From the NCBI GenBank assembly GCA_964247055.1, contig OZ176052.1, positions 8,804,001 through 8,868,000 on the forward strand: a DNA stretch of 64,000 nt. The letters are read 5' to 3'. This document shows positions 43,772 through 56,078 of the stretch, in pieces. The position numbers and the translations under genes are program-made. Each line of letters opens with the position of its first letter. Within the stretch, counting starts at the first letter, position 1. The DNA comes from Paragordius varius (Eukaryota > Nematomorpha). The notes beneath the pieces are model-generated. The model made no database searches. It worked only from the letters and a program-made list of their open reading frames with translations, and had not been told where the DNA came from.

Positions 43772-46033
43772 ATGGCAAAGAAATCATATGACTACTTATT
43801 CAAGCTTCTTTTGATAGGAGATTCAGGAGTAGGAAAGACATGCATTTTATATCGTTTCTCCGTAGATCTCTTTGATCAAAATTATATATCTACGATTGGT
43901 TAATCGTTTTTTTATTTAAAGGTATTGATTTCAAAGTTAAAACGATTGAAATGGAAGGCAAAAAAATCAAACTCCAAATATGGTTATAATTTAATTAAAA
44001 CTCCTTAGGGATACAGCAGGACAAGAAAGATTTCACACTATTACAACATCATATTACCGAGGTGCTATGGGTATCATGTTAGTTTATGATATTACCCAAC
44101 CTAAAACATTTGAAAACATATCCAAATGGTTACGAAATATTCAAGAAGTAATGCGATTTAATAAAGTTTAAAGTATTATTTATATTGATAAAAACGCTAA
44201 TATATCTTTGCATACTTGGTGAGAATTTTGGATATGGTTTTTTTTTAATTAGTTATTTTAAAATTTATTTAAATGCTAAATTAAAATCATGATATAATTA
44301 AAATCTTAAAAAATTTATTAAACTGACATTAAATATAAATTTCGCTTAACTATTGGTATTTAAACTATTTTTTTAAAATTAATATCCAAATACTTTTAGG
44401 GTTTGGCCCAAACTTATCTATTGTAGTGACTTATCATTAGTAAATAAATTTAAACAGGCGCATATTTTAAGTTTTTCATGGTTTTCAGTGCTTTTCTTAA
44501 TTTCTAAGGTTAAACACTTGTTAGCCCTTAATTACCTTTTTGAATTTTTATATTAAGAATAATTATTAGTGTAATTCTTATATGACTTGTAAAATCAAAT
44601 TATAAGGAAACCTGTTTTTGCTAAAATATGTAACATACTTATAATAAATAAGAAAGCTAAATTTTTTAAATTTGGTAACTTCTTAAAGATTATTGAAATA
44701 AACCTCAAACGCTTTTTATAGTGCTAATTTTAAAAAATGCTGTCAAAATCATGTTAATAAATTTACATAATATTTTTTTTACTATTCAGAAATCCAATAA
44801 AAAATGCGAAAAATTGGCGGCAAAGTGTAGAAGAGGATTTTATCAAAATGCCCATTATTTAAAAATAGTTTCAAAAATACGCCTAAAAGTCTATAAATTC
44901 AAATTTTTAAATTTGGTCCAGCGTTATAGATATCATTTCGAATGTTTGTGAGGATAATTGTTAGTTTTTTTAGTCTAAATTTTTTATTTACCAATGAATT
45001 CACCTTATTTCCAATTCGGTTTTTATCTTTTTGTTTTTCATATTTGATTAGATTTATTTTCCATTGTTTTTTAAAATGGTTGATTTTGATTATACTTTTT
45101 TGTTGGACATAATGATAATCATAAAATGATATTATCAAAAAATATATTGTACCATTCATTTAAAAATAGAGTGTATTCGAATTCAAATAAAAATCGGTCA
45201 TTGTAAAAAAATCAAATAAAGGATACATACGATTAGGAACTGTGATTACGGTTTAATAAACGTTTTTTAACCGTTTCGTTTCTCCATAAAAATGGCATAA
45301 TTTTTTCCACTATGTCTGGTTTTTTTTTATAACTATAACTCGTTCTACGGTATTTCTATAGATATGTATTAAATCATCAAATTATTTTCTAATTTTTTAA
45401 GTGGGCAATAATTTTGATACTCTCTAAAATATGACCAAATATAGTATTTTAAAATATTTATAATATTTTATCATTTATTTACGGTTGCTTTACAAAATTT
45501 TGGGAGACTATAATGTATTACAAACTCTGTTTTTTTAGCACGGGATAGAGGAAGTCGAAAAAATTTTGATTGGGAATAAATGTGATATGGAAGACAAACG
45601 TATGGTATCAAAAGAAATGGGCGAAAAAGTTTTTTTTGACCTCAAATTTATAATTATAGATAGCTTATGCTAATAATATAAGATTTTTGGAAACAAGTGC
45701 CAAGGAAAACATTAATGTGGAAGAAGCATTTAACATTCTGACAAAAGCAATTTTAGACAAGGTACAATATTTCATTTAATTATTTCGTAAAAGTAATTTT
45801 AAGCAAAATTTTTATAAAAACTATTGTTTGGAATTTAATTTTATGATTTTTTTAGTGTAATTAGCTTCTCTTAAATTTATTTCGCAACAAAAAATACCTT
45901 TTTATTTCAAAAACACTATATATAACCTTTATTGTAATAGGTCATCGCTAAAGAACGTGAAAAACCAACGAACCCCACTAATTCCCTTCAATTAAATCCA
46001 AATCAACGGACAAGCTCTTCAAGATGTTGTTAA
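43772..46033 (+). CDS. Rab10/Rab8-like small GTPase
   Basis: Vesicle-traffic GTPase of the Rab8/10/13 group, acting on exocytic and recycling membranes. Exons: 43772-43898, 43922-43982, 44009-44147, 45539-45628, 45660-45761 and 45941-46033, giving 203 residues. Motifs: P-loop GDSGVGKT (residues 16-23), switch I ending [35 protein letters not shown], and [10 protein letters not shown] (G5). It ends ...SSSRCC, a double-cysteine geranylgeranylation site. [20 protein letters not shown] and [12 protein letters not shown] favour Rab10, while parts resemble Rab8. Introns are 23, 26, 1391, 31 and 179 bp. It is tail to tail with NAA30. Confidence 0.96.
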
Positions 46034-46791
46034 AGTTTAAGCTTAGCCTTTTAAACTCAGACATTTTTTCCTTATATTACTGATGGGAACAAAAACCAAA
46101 AATCTCTCTCCATTTTATAGGAAAACTGTTTAGCCGATAATATTTATGTGATACTTGACAAACCTAAATACATTGATATGTATAGTAAAATAACCCTAAT
46201 TTAATTGAGAAGCTATCATTTATTTTTCATGTATGCTTTTTAACATTTTGGATATAAAATGTATTTTTTATCAATGTATATTATTATTATTTTGGTTTAA
46301 TGTAATATTGATTCTTTTTCCTTACTCTTACAAATAATAAGCGCCGTTTTACTTTTCATGGATAAAAATTGGCAAACCCTGGTGTGAGACTACTGTAGGC
46401 TTATTTTTATAATATCATCCATTAATTTATTTATATTTAAGCGCTTTATTATAACATCCACTCTCATTAAATTACTACTCCTCTCTTATGTGAATGAATG
46501 ATTATTAAATAAAATAATTTAATGTGCTGATAATATTATTATAAGTGGCTTAGCCATTACCATTATATATATTAATTAATAAAACTTTTGTATAAACTTA
46601 TTTATATTATACAGCGAGGTGTGGCAAAATAGAATACAGTTGAATGGTTATAATATTTACAAGGATTTTTCGTGCCAATTTTTTTTAATAATATATCAAT
46701 AGAATATATTTTAAGAGTAGAGGAAATCATATAAAATATATAACCTATAAAGATTTTTTAAAATATACTACATATAATTTATAAATTCATT
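46034..46791. other. Spacer between two convergent genes
   Basis: Holds the 3' UTRs of the Rab gene (+) and NAA30 (-). AATAAA occurs near 46507 (+), a candidate poly(A) signal among several in AT-rich DNA. Nothing else seen. Confidence 0.4.
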
Positions 46792-49090
46792 TTATTTTAT
46801 CCATAACTTAAGTCGATAAGCGTCCAAACCATTGAGATAATAACGAAACAAATATTTTTCGCGATAAAATCCCAGGTTTTGGTACAGAGAAAGTGCGGCG
46901 TGATTTGTGATTTCAGTTTCTAGCACAATCTAAAAATTAATAAAAAAAACTTGAGCACATCCCATTTCAATCATTTTCTCAATGGCCATGCTAACAAGTT
47001 TGGAACCTACAAATGAAATAATAAATATAAACATATTTTTTGAAATATATATATATATATATATATATATCAAGCATGGGTGTAGCTTTTTATTTAATAT
47101 AGGGTAAAATCTGTAGGCGTTTATAACCGCATAGATCTGAAGGCATTCATAGAATGGTAGAAAGGTAAGGTATGTTTGTGCAAAAAATGAAAATATTTAA
47201 AAAGTAAGAATTATTAAAATCTGATTCTGATCTTAACGTCGCAAGTGACAATATGGAGATTTCTGCACTGTCACTAATCAAAACTAACAAGCGTTAATGA
47301 GAAAGGAGCTATTGTTTTAAAAACAATTAGTAAGTGAATTATACAATCATGCCTAGACAGTGATAGGGTTCAACTAAACATATTGGCAATACAGGTATGC
47401 CGTCGTGCGAAACTCATATATTAAATTAAGATATTTTAATGCCTTAAAATGCAGAAAAAAATTGTGCTGAAAAAAAAAGCATTGGAAAAAAATTAAATCT
47501 GACATCGTGACGCTAAAAAACGTGTATTTTTGGAATCATCGATGTTTTAGTCAGGAATTAAATATAATTTTACAAACAATTAAAATATCTCGGTCATATT
47601 CTTCGATCCGATTCCCTGGAAAAAAAGTATTCTTGGGTTGGTCGATCATACCCGCAAGAGATTGTCCCAGAAACCAGTAGCTCTATATCATCAAATCAAT
47701 AAAAAACCTTACCTTCAAATAATTCGAAGTCTCAAGATCTGCTATGAGAAAACTAAGAGTCGCTATGCGACTAGCTTCTTACACACATTAAAATATTTAA
47801 TAATCATGTTGAAGATAAAATAGAATTTTGATATATGTATTTTATAAGAAACGAATATTTATATTATTGAAAAAGGTTGTTTTTATAATTTAATTCTAAG
47901 AAAATCGGTTGATTTTAGTTGTGTAAGATATATTGCACAAAAAAGTATCCGCAAACAGAGGTTTTAACTGTATGGGTTTGTTAAAAAGATGCATTTGACG
48001 GAGTTTAAGGTAGATTTCAATTACACAGGAGCAAGGCTAATTCGCATAAGTATTTAAACTTACAATATAATTTAATAGTTTATCCACAAAGGGGCTGTGA
48101 TATACACGGAATATATACATATAATAACCGAGGAGGGATATGATTTTCCAAATATTATAATTGGCTAATAACTTGAATTTAGATTTTGACAACTTAATTT
48201 CATTTATATGCTAATATTTTAATGATTAACAAGCTTAGTATTCACATGCAAGTAAGCACTACTTAGAATGGATATTATGTAAATTCGTTTAAAATAAATT
48301 TATCAATGTTTACATACCATGACTGTAACCACTTTAAAAATAACCAGAAAACGTATTGGATGATCATATAAAATGTAAAATTTTTGTTTTTTACCATGAA
48401 AAGCTCAAAATAATTGTCTTATTTGCTTTTATAAACAGGCAAATTATTTAAAACATATTAAATAATAAATGTTGAGCATTCAACAGAAAAATAGATGATA
48501 GTCAAAAAGATCCAATATTACAGTCATGAATGTGTGATTTGTTTTTCATACGTTTTTGTTATGACTTTTTAAGATGCGCAATCAGAGCCTAACTACACAT
48601 TCGCTACTGCAAATATATTTAATAGTATCTTTTTGAAATCATGGTATAATTATGATTTTGGAATTAACTTTGAAAAGTCAATTAATTAATTCACTTAAAT
48701 AATGTTGTAGATTTTTATCTAAAAATTTAGTTCTTTTATCATGTACTAACTAAGAATTTTAATGCCAAAAAACAAAATTATATCTGCGAAAAAATATTAC
48801 CTATCTGATGTCTTCTATATTCCGTTTCCACTGCTAACATGGCAATGTAACCCTCTTTGATTTGATTATTTACATCAGTTTTACATATTATAGACCCAAT
48901 AAGTTTATCCCCATGCGAAGCCTACTGATTAAATAATTATAAAATAAACTATAAAACAAAGCTCAGGCCAATTATGTATAAAGTAGCGGTATGTGTAAAT
49001 TGAATATGGTTCTGATAAATCCTTTGTGATGAGTTTTATTATATCATTAAGAATAGATTCATCGCTGTAAAGAGTATATTTAATATCCAT
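46792..49090 (-). CDS. NAA30: N-alpha-acetyltransferase 30 (NatC catalytic subunit)
   Basis: Transfers acetyl from acetyl-CoA to N-termini starting Met-hydrophobic, at the ribosome, as the catalytic part of NatC. Exons: 48950-49090, 48801-48921, 46951-47006 and 46792-46929, giving 151 residues. Blocks include [47 protein letters not shown] (the acetyl-CoA R/Q-x-x-G-x-G/A loop, here RRHQIG), [20 protein letters not shown] and [17 protein letters not shown], all nearly identical to animal NAA30. The long disordered N-terminal region of vertebrate NAA30 is absent, as in fly and yeast homologues. The start is the first in-frame ATG before the conserved block; an upstream non-ATG extension is unlikely. 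Introns are 28, 1794 and 21 bp. Confidence 0.95.
47007..48800 (-). other. Long NAA30 intron
   Basis: 1794 bp. It contains an (AT)n run near 47046-47072. At about 47230-47820 a slightly less AT-rich stretch could be a decayed element, but I cannot assign it. Confidence 0.5.
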
Positions 49091-49179
49091 ATATTTTTTA
49101 AAACAATATTTAGTCAATTTAAATTTAGCACATGTTCTCACCTAACCTTGTAGCGAAATGTAAACAAGTAAACAAGTAA

Positions 49180-49316
49180 AGGGTGTAGCGTCGGAAGATC
49201 GTCGGCCACCTGCCGTCAAGGCAATCCCTACCCACCCGTAATGCATTGAGCTTCAGAGCGGGGAAACACATCGGAGGTTGGGGTTGACGTTAGTATCTAC
49301 ATACATAAATAAATGC
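49180..49316 (+). repeat. GC-rich segment, possible SINE or retroposed fragment
   Basis: About 50% GC in a sea of AT. The forward strand gives short pieces such as EDRRPPAVKAIPTHP and then HRRLGLTLVSTYINK, separated by stops. It has no LINE frame around it and ends in AAATAAATG. It lies about 90 bp upstream of the NAA30 start. The class is uncertain. Confidence 0.4.
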
Positions 49317-49534
49317 CTTCATGTTAGATGTGTTACTGTGAGTTAGTATAGTTAATAAGCTATATATAAAGAAATGTATGTTTGATTCTGATTTCAGCTT
49401 TTTATATTTATATGCTGATTAAATTCAGAATATTTCTAAAATACTAATAACCTCTACAATCCTTCGAAAATAGGTTTAAGATTAAACATAAAAAATATAG
49501 AATGTATTGCAGTCATTTCAAATGTTTTCAACTA

Positions 49535-50040
49535 TTAACACCACTACCTTTTCATTTTTTTCTCTTAAACATATTGGGGTATTTTTAAATCCCAGAATTC
49601 AATTTTATAACTACTGTTTATAAAGTTAAATATAAATTTAATTATATAAAAAGGCTTATATTTTTAACTGACTTCTAAAATCTAAAATTGGGGCAACTCC
49701 AAAAAACGATTGAAATGAACAACTGATATTTAAATATACATTATGTTTTTGATGAGAGCATGTAGGTTGAAAGCATTTTAAAGTTATTCAAATTTTCTAA
49801 CCATAATATACATTCATTCCTGTTACAAAGCGATAAAAAATTAAAACAAATATGGCAAAAAAGTTTGAGATGAGGATTTTTAACAATTTTATATTTTTTT
49901 AAAACAAAATTACCTGCCTAAAACGCTTAAGAAAGCATTTTAAATTAAGCTTAATGCGTTAAATATCTTTTAGGATATTCGAATTTTGAATCGCTCTGGG
50001 AGAAACTAATAATGGTAATTGATTGCTAAACAATGTGAAT
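49535..50040. mobile_element. Family B MITE, diverged
   Basis: Begins near 49539 with TTAACACCACTACCTTTTC, then 'TATTGGGGTATTTTTAAATCCCAG'. The inner 'AAAGCATTTTAAAGTTATTC...CATAATATACATTCATTCCTG' matches copies at 35400, 54090 and 59990. The end reads TTTGAATCGCTCTGGGAGAA. Non-coding. Confidence 0.6.
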
Positions 50041-50070
50041 TAAGCCAAAATCTCTTAAAATGTAAAGCTA

Positions 50071-50639
50071 TTAACACTTCGATTCGAATTGGGGTATCTA
50101 AATACCCCAAAATAAATTTGAGTTAGGATTTTAAAAAACTAATGGATGAAACGGTACCAATTAAAATTTATGCTTCTATCGTAATAAAAATTAAATAATA
50201 ATGCAAAAATATCTAAATAAAATTTTGTTTTGAAAAAAATATTCCATGTCAAACTACTTCGAAGCCATTTTTATTATAATTTTGCAAAATATCTTCTCCA
50301 TTTAATTTTAAGGGTAAAATTAAAGTTAATTTTTTATTTAATTTACATCTAACATTGATAGAAATAGAAAAAGCGGGTTATTTTGTAATATTTTCCAATT
50401 TTACATTGTACACATGTCACGTTAACCAAATTTTTATCTTTAGGTTTTAGCCTAAAATAAATAATATCAAGTATTTTTGAATAAAATTTTTTATATATTT
50501 AATGTTATAAAAGTGCAAATTTTTGCCATGGTTTCGATTCCTTCCATATTTTTTTATTTGATTTTAAACAGGCCTGGGGTATCTAACTACCCCAATTTGA
50601 ATCGAAGGACAAAATTAAATGTGTTGCACCAAGTGTTAA
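50071..50639 (+). mobile_element. TTAA-ended MITE, family A
   Basis: TTAA at both ends, 569 bp, starts TTAACACTTCGATTCGAATT and ends ...CACCAAGTGTTAA. A full-length copy very like the one at 43098. A family B remnant continues beyond it to about 50700. Confidence 0.87.
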
Positions 50640-53600
50640 GAAGAAATTAAAAATATGCTTTCTTTAGCCTTTTAGGCGCATTTCACTGCGTCTAAAATAT
50701 AAGCGTTTTAAAAATAACCTGATGAAATAAATATATACTGATAGAAAATATATCCGGATTATTATAGTGCTTTTCAAGTGATTTAATAATATATTTACAC
50801 ATTTTTGGTAAATGCTCCATATCAGATTGCAAAATTTGACATTTTTTTATACAATTTTTTTGGTGAAGGATATATGCTTTATTCCAAAAAAAACTTAAAT
50901 ATATCAAATTTTCCTCATAAAAAGGAAAACAATATTTTTAAAAAATTTCGATTTTTTGATGTAAGCTCGGATAGGCCCCAATTTTTTTGCTCTGCTAAAA
51001 TGGGCAAGTGCTAAAATTTAATTTTCGAAGAAGGTATGTATTTTTTTATTTTTTACAAAATTTATGATTATTAAAATTTTTATCGCACAATCCTACCATT
51101 TTTGCGTATTTTAACATGGAATAATTTATAAGAAATCATTTCCAATAAAACGATAATAAATAAATAATGTCAGGTTAGAAATCAGACAGTTTAAATAAAC
51201 AAATTGAAATAAATTTATAAAACATTCTTATAAATATTATTAATTATATGAGGCTAGTAAAACTAATATGAATGGTTGATTTTGTTTTGTTTTATTTAAT
51301 TACAACTAAATACGTCAAATCACACATGACTTCTCATAAATAACCATAATATTAGTTGATATAATATACATTAAAAATTATAGTACGGACGAAACAATAT
51401 AAAGACAAATATTTTTTTTAAAAGACAAATCTTTTTAAATCCTAAATTTGTAATTGCAACTTGTTTAAAATTTAAAAATATGAAATAAAGTATATTGTTA
51501 ATACAATCCATTATATATTTTACAATTGTAAATTAATAATTTTTATGGGTAATTGGTTATCTTTTGAAAAAATAATGTCTTTATATTTTTACTTGTCCGT
51601 ATAATTACTGTAAATATGAAATATGGATATATTTTATGTGTAGAGAAGTGTTTAATTTGTTTTCGATTTGAATATAGGTTTATTTAAAATGTATTGGGTT
51701 CGAAAATTGATATATCTAAAAGAGATATTAATTGTCTGATTATGTCCATAAATGATTGCATACATAAGAAGTACCCCAAATGAAAACTATTAAGTAATAA
51801 TATTTTTCCGTAAAATTTTGACCAATAAAAGTTTTAAGCGTATTTTCCTTATGACCATAAAGGATGAAAAGTTAATTGATTAATATATAGAGTGATTAAA
51901 TAAATGGCATTCGTCTTGTCATGACTCACGACAATACATTTATTTATTAGCAAATAGAAACAATTTAAAATTTGAAATTAGAATTTACATAAATTTTTTC
52001 CATACACTTTCTTGGTATACAATGAATATATCTTTAATTTTGGAAATTAATTTATCGAATATATCTAAAATTTAACATAAATTTTATGCGCGATGAACAT
52101 ATTACTTAAAAGTGAGTTAATATTTGTTTAACACGAAGAGAGAGCGCAGTTTAATTATAAAAATTTACGAAATCTCTCAAGACGTTTCCATGAATTTGAT
52201 AAAAAATTATACACTTATTTTATTTCCTACTTTAAATTGAGTAAAATTTAATTTAAATATGTATTCATCTCCGAAATATAAATGCGTTTCCGGATTAGCT
52301 TAATAGATTAACATTATATGAGTATTTAGACAATTAATAAATTTTGAATATAATTGTATGATATTGATTTATAAAAACAAACTTAAATATTTTCATACCA
52401 AAAAGCTGTAATTTTGAATGTATATATAATAAATATTTTAATTGTTACAAATTGGTGGACTGATGACACACAGTTAGTATTAATTACTATTGAATGGGGT
52501 CACACATAGTTAAAAAATTAAAATCAATTTTTTATTCCAAAGATGAAAAATTAATTTCACAAAAGATCAATATACTATGAAACTTTTTTAAATTAAATAA
52601 AGCAGTTACGGAATAGTAAATTTTTTTCGTACAAGCTGTAGAATTTTTGTTTGATGTTAATTACACCAAAATTCAATAAAAATTAAATTTGACTGAAAAC
52701 AATGATAATTATTGAAAATATGTGATATCCTTTCGTGGTTGTTAGCACTCATTGTACGACACAATTATTTAAATTGATTTTTCACTTATCATTTCGTAAC
52801 AGCCCATCAACGTTTTTTCCTGCTTAATTAATTGAGAACAAAACAAAAAAAAATCACACTTCCCACACAATCAATTGTTTTCCCAATAACAACTCAAAAG
52901 ATCCATATAATCAATATTATGTTTGTTTTATGTATATTTCAAATTTACAATTTTGGTAAAAATGCCAATCGGTTATACAGCGAAACTAAATTAAAAATCA
53001 TTCAAATTAAATGAAATCAAATTGAAAATTTGAACATAGACACTACGTGTTACCCTAGATTTGGAGTATATCGCAGACTAGTTTTGTCCTCGTTAGCGTA
53101 ATTTTCGTTTAGACTAATATAGATTAATATCTATTGTGTCTGATTAGGTTTTATAAGTTATTTATAGAATATTTTTAATTGTATTCTTTACCCAAACGGT
53201 TTACAAATTATACACTTACTTTTTGAAACTCACTTATTTGAATGTTTACAAATGAGAATTGATATTTTATAAAATTACCATTTTTTTAATTTAAAAATTA
53301 TTTTAAACATTTGCCAATTATTGAAAGTGTGTAAGGTAGATTTTAAGTCCTATCACAGACAACTTTGATTGTTTTAATTATAATTCCACATGGTATAATT
53401 ATCATCGCATATATGAAACTAATTTATCTACATATAGTTTATATTACAAATATGCAATTTATATATTTTAATCATTAATATATGATTTTTTATATTGTTT
53501 TGATAGAATAAATTTAACGTAAGAAAGTGTTTATAGGATGTTTTGATTTAAAAACACCCGAAATATATTATGATGGCTACAGTGTATTGTATAAGTTAGG

Positions 53601-53984
53601 TTTAAAAAAATATTGAAAAAAACACTTTATTATCAAGATTTATGTGTTTGATTATTTTTTTAAAAAAAAGAATAGCAGGAGAAAATCTTAACACTTTAAT
53701 AATAAATAAACATCAACTTTTCTTTTGGAGTAGCTAAAATATTTTAGGGAGACCTCTGATTCTTTTAAAATCAATGACTCTAGTTTTGAGTTATGAAGCC
53801 AAAATATCATATTATAATTACTAAAATAATATAACCTCATCATGTGAGAATAAACTTTGTTTGGATATGAATAATATAGGCTGCAATGTGTTTTGATTTC
53901 TTATATTAATTATTATTAAATATTATCAAACAAATTATTTTTATTATAACATTGATCTACGGTGTTAGATAAAAAAAAGGTTGT
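50640..53984. other. Long AT-rich stretch without recognised gene
   Basis: More than 3 kb with only short chance open frames. Slightly less AT-rich pieces near 52480-52520 and 53040-53100 gave no domain. I see no splice-linked exons. Confidence 0.45.
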
Positions 53985-54380
53985 TTAACAGTTTTGTAAC
54001 CTCTAGAGTCTGAAAATGTGATAGTTCCAAAACATGATTGAAAATAAAACAGCTGATTTTAAAATCAATAAATGTTTTTGTTGGTCAAATGTAATCTTAA
54101 ATTTTAAAGTGAATTATTAACATTTCTACTATAATGTACCTATATTTGCCTATTGTATTAGCATTAAAAAAATTAAAGAAAAAATGGTAGCGAAAGAGAT
54201 TCAGATAGGAATTTTTACATGATTTTACATTTTTTGAAAAAAAAATCATGAAGCATGCGCCTTAAAAGCTATAGAAAACATTAATTTAAATTTGGACTAA
54301 TATCTTAAATATCTTTTTAAAATTCGAATTTAAAATCGCTTTGGGATTTAAATATACCCCAAAAGGTCATAAAGTGTTAA
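53985..54380. mobile_element. TTAA-ended MITE, family B
   Basis: Bounded by TTAA at both ends. The left end is TTAACAGTTTTGTAACCTCT. The complement of the right end is TTAACACTTTATGACCTTTT, so the ends are imperfect inverted repeats. The right terminus (..AAGTGTTAA) equals that of family A, suggesting a shared transposase. About 396 bp, non-coding. Confidence 0.75.
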
Positions 54381-55592
54381 CATAAAATTTGGACAAAAAT
54401 AATGAGTTATAAGGACACTAAAAATTTTGGTGGAATATTTGCGATTTCTAAAAATGACCACTTTGTTTAAAAAACATTTATATTATAAGATTTTAAAAAT
54501 TATTAATTTAAAATTGTGTGTGCAAAATTACGAGAAAAATGGTAGTTAATATTTGATTAACAAATTACAATATGTTAAATGATATTTTTTGGAAAATGTT
54601 AGACTGTAAATTTCATTATCATTGTATTGAAGTTGTTAAATTTACAATATTAATATTTTAAACAAAAATTAAAATTTAAAGACAAAACATTAAAACCAAA
54701 AGACAAATATTTTTTTCAGGATTACAGCCATCCATTTAAAAAGCATTATTTTTTTCAATATTACCCAAGTAATAGAATGAATAGTTGGGTATGTTACCAT
54801 TTTAAATCTTTATCCTTTTATTGCACCCGAAAATGATAAGCTACATCAAAAAGGTTTTAAACAAGTATAAGGCGTGTTAAAAAAAATTGTTTTTTATTTT
54901 TTTGCGTTTGCCTTTGAAATTTCAATTTTCACAGTATAGTATTGATGAATGACTATTTATCAAAAGTATTTTCTGACTTTGGTGTTTAATCATAAGTTGT
55001 GTTAAAATTGAGCAGTTTAAAAAAACGAATGATTGATTGATTGATTAGAAGTGCCTTTCATACATTAAAATTTTACATCAATCAATTATATTTTTTTTAA
55101 ATTTTATTATATAAATAGAAATTTAGAAGAGAGTTTTGGATTAAAACGTTACAAATTTAATAGTTTTTGCATGGTATAAAAAATATGCTGTTAAAAACAT
55201 GTCCATATTTTTAGATAATTGTCTTGAAAAACGTAAAATTAATTAAGGTAGGTTATGATTTTATTTAAAATCTGAAAGTAAAGAATTTAGTATCAATTTA
55301 AAATTTTAAAGTGGCATAATCAGAATATATCGATATTTTATAGCTGATATTTTTCGATAATATTGGTGTTCAAATGGCAAAATAGTCCTATAATAAACAA
55401 AATTTCAAATATAACAATTAAGAACCACAACTAAATAATATAGACTGATTCGATAATTGTAAATTAAAAGAATATAGAAAACTCATATTCAAAAAAAAGC
55501 TCTAATCCCCAAAGAGAGATAGATATAAAATTGTCGTCAACAATAAAATGTTATCATTTATTTGCATAATAATAAATATTTATTTGAGCATT
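54381..55592. other. AT-rich DNA downstream of the zinc-finger gene
   Basis: No gene recognised; the part next to 55593 is the presumed 3' UTR of the minus-strand zinc-finger gene. Confidence 0.4.
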
Positions 55593-56078
55593 TTAACTTT
55601 TAACAGGACATGGTTTGGAGCCAGCATACTGAATAACACTAAAGCTTCTTAGAGGAGGATTCAATATAGGATTGAAAGAAGCATTGAATGTGCCTGAATA
55701 TCCAAATAATCCAAATTGATCGACCATTCTTTGTGGATAAGATTTGACATCTTTCCACATGACCGTCTTTTGCTGTTTAAACAGATAATGTTTTTGGGTT
55801 CGAGATTTCTCGGGTGTTTTCACATGTGTCACCATGTGTTGTTTAAGGTTTCCTTTTGTCGCAAAATTTTTTGAACAAATAACGCAATTAAACGGTCTCT
55901 CCAGCGTATGTGTTCGATAATGAATGACGAGGGCAGTACGACAATTCATGACTTTGTAGCATAGGCGACACGTTTTATCATTCGTAGAAATATTTTGCGG
56001 TATTAAACCGTTTTTTAATTCAGAATTCTTTGAAGCAAAATATTTTTGTCTGATTTTTTCCGAGATAGAGATACCCAT
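55593..56078 (-). CDS. Mini Spalt-like C2H2 zinc-finger protein
   Basis: A single open frame of 161 residues. Two adjacent C2H2 fingers at about 37-57 and 65-85: [20 protein letters not shown] + H, linker TLERPF, then [20 protein letters not shown] + H. The HYRTH-T-x-ERPF linker with '[10 protein letters not shown]' is the signature of the Spalt/SALL finger pairs, which act as nuclear developmental transcription factors. Most SALL proteins exceed 1000 residues and carry three or four such pairs; here one pair remains, with a short tail ([16 protein letters not shown]). Either this is a much reduced SALL protein or only one exon of a larger gene. No upstream exon with a matching splice site was found. 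DNA binding is inferred from the fingers. Confidence 0.82.
   Translation of the reverse strand: MGISISEKIRQKYFASKNSELKNGLIPQNISTNDKTCRLCYKVMNCRTALVIHYRTHTLERPFNCVICSKNFATKGNLKQHMVTHVKTPEKSRTQKHYLFKQQKTVMWKDVKSYPQRMVDQFGLFGYSGTFNASFNPILNPPLRSFSVIQYAGSKPCPVKS

Noticed and set aside
47230-47820. Decayed transposase in the NAA30 intron
   Set aside because: Short pieces vaguely resemble helix-turn-helix transposase segments, but no motif is good enough to name a family.
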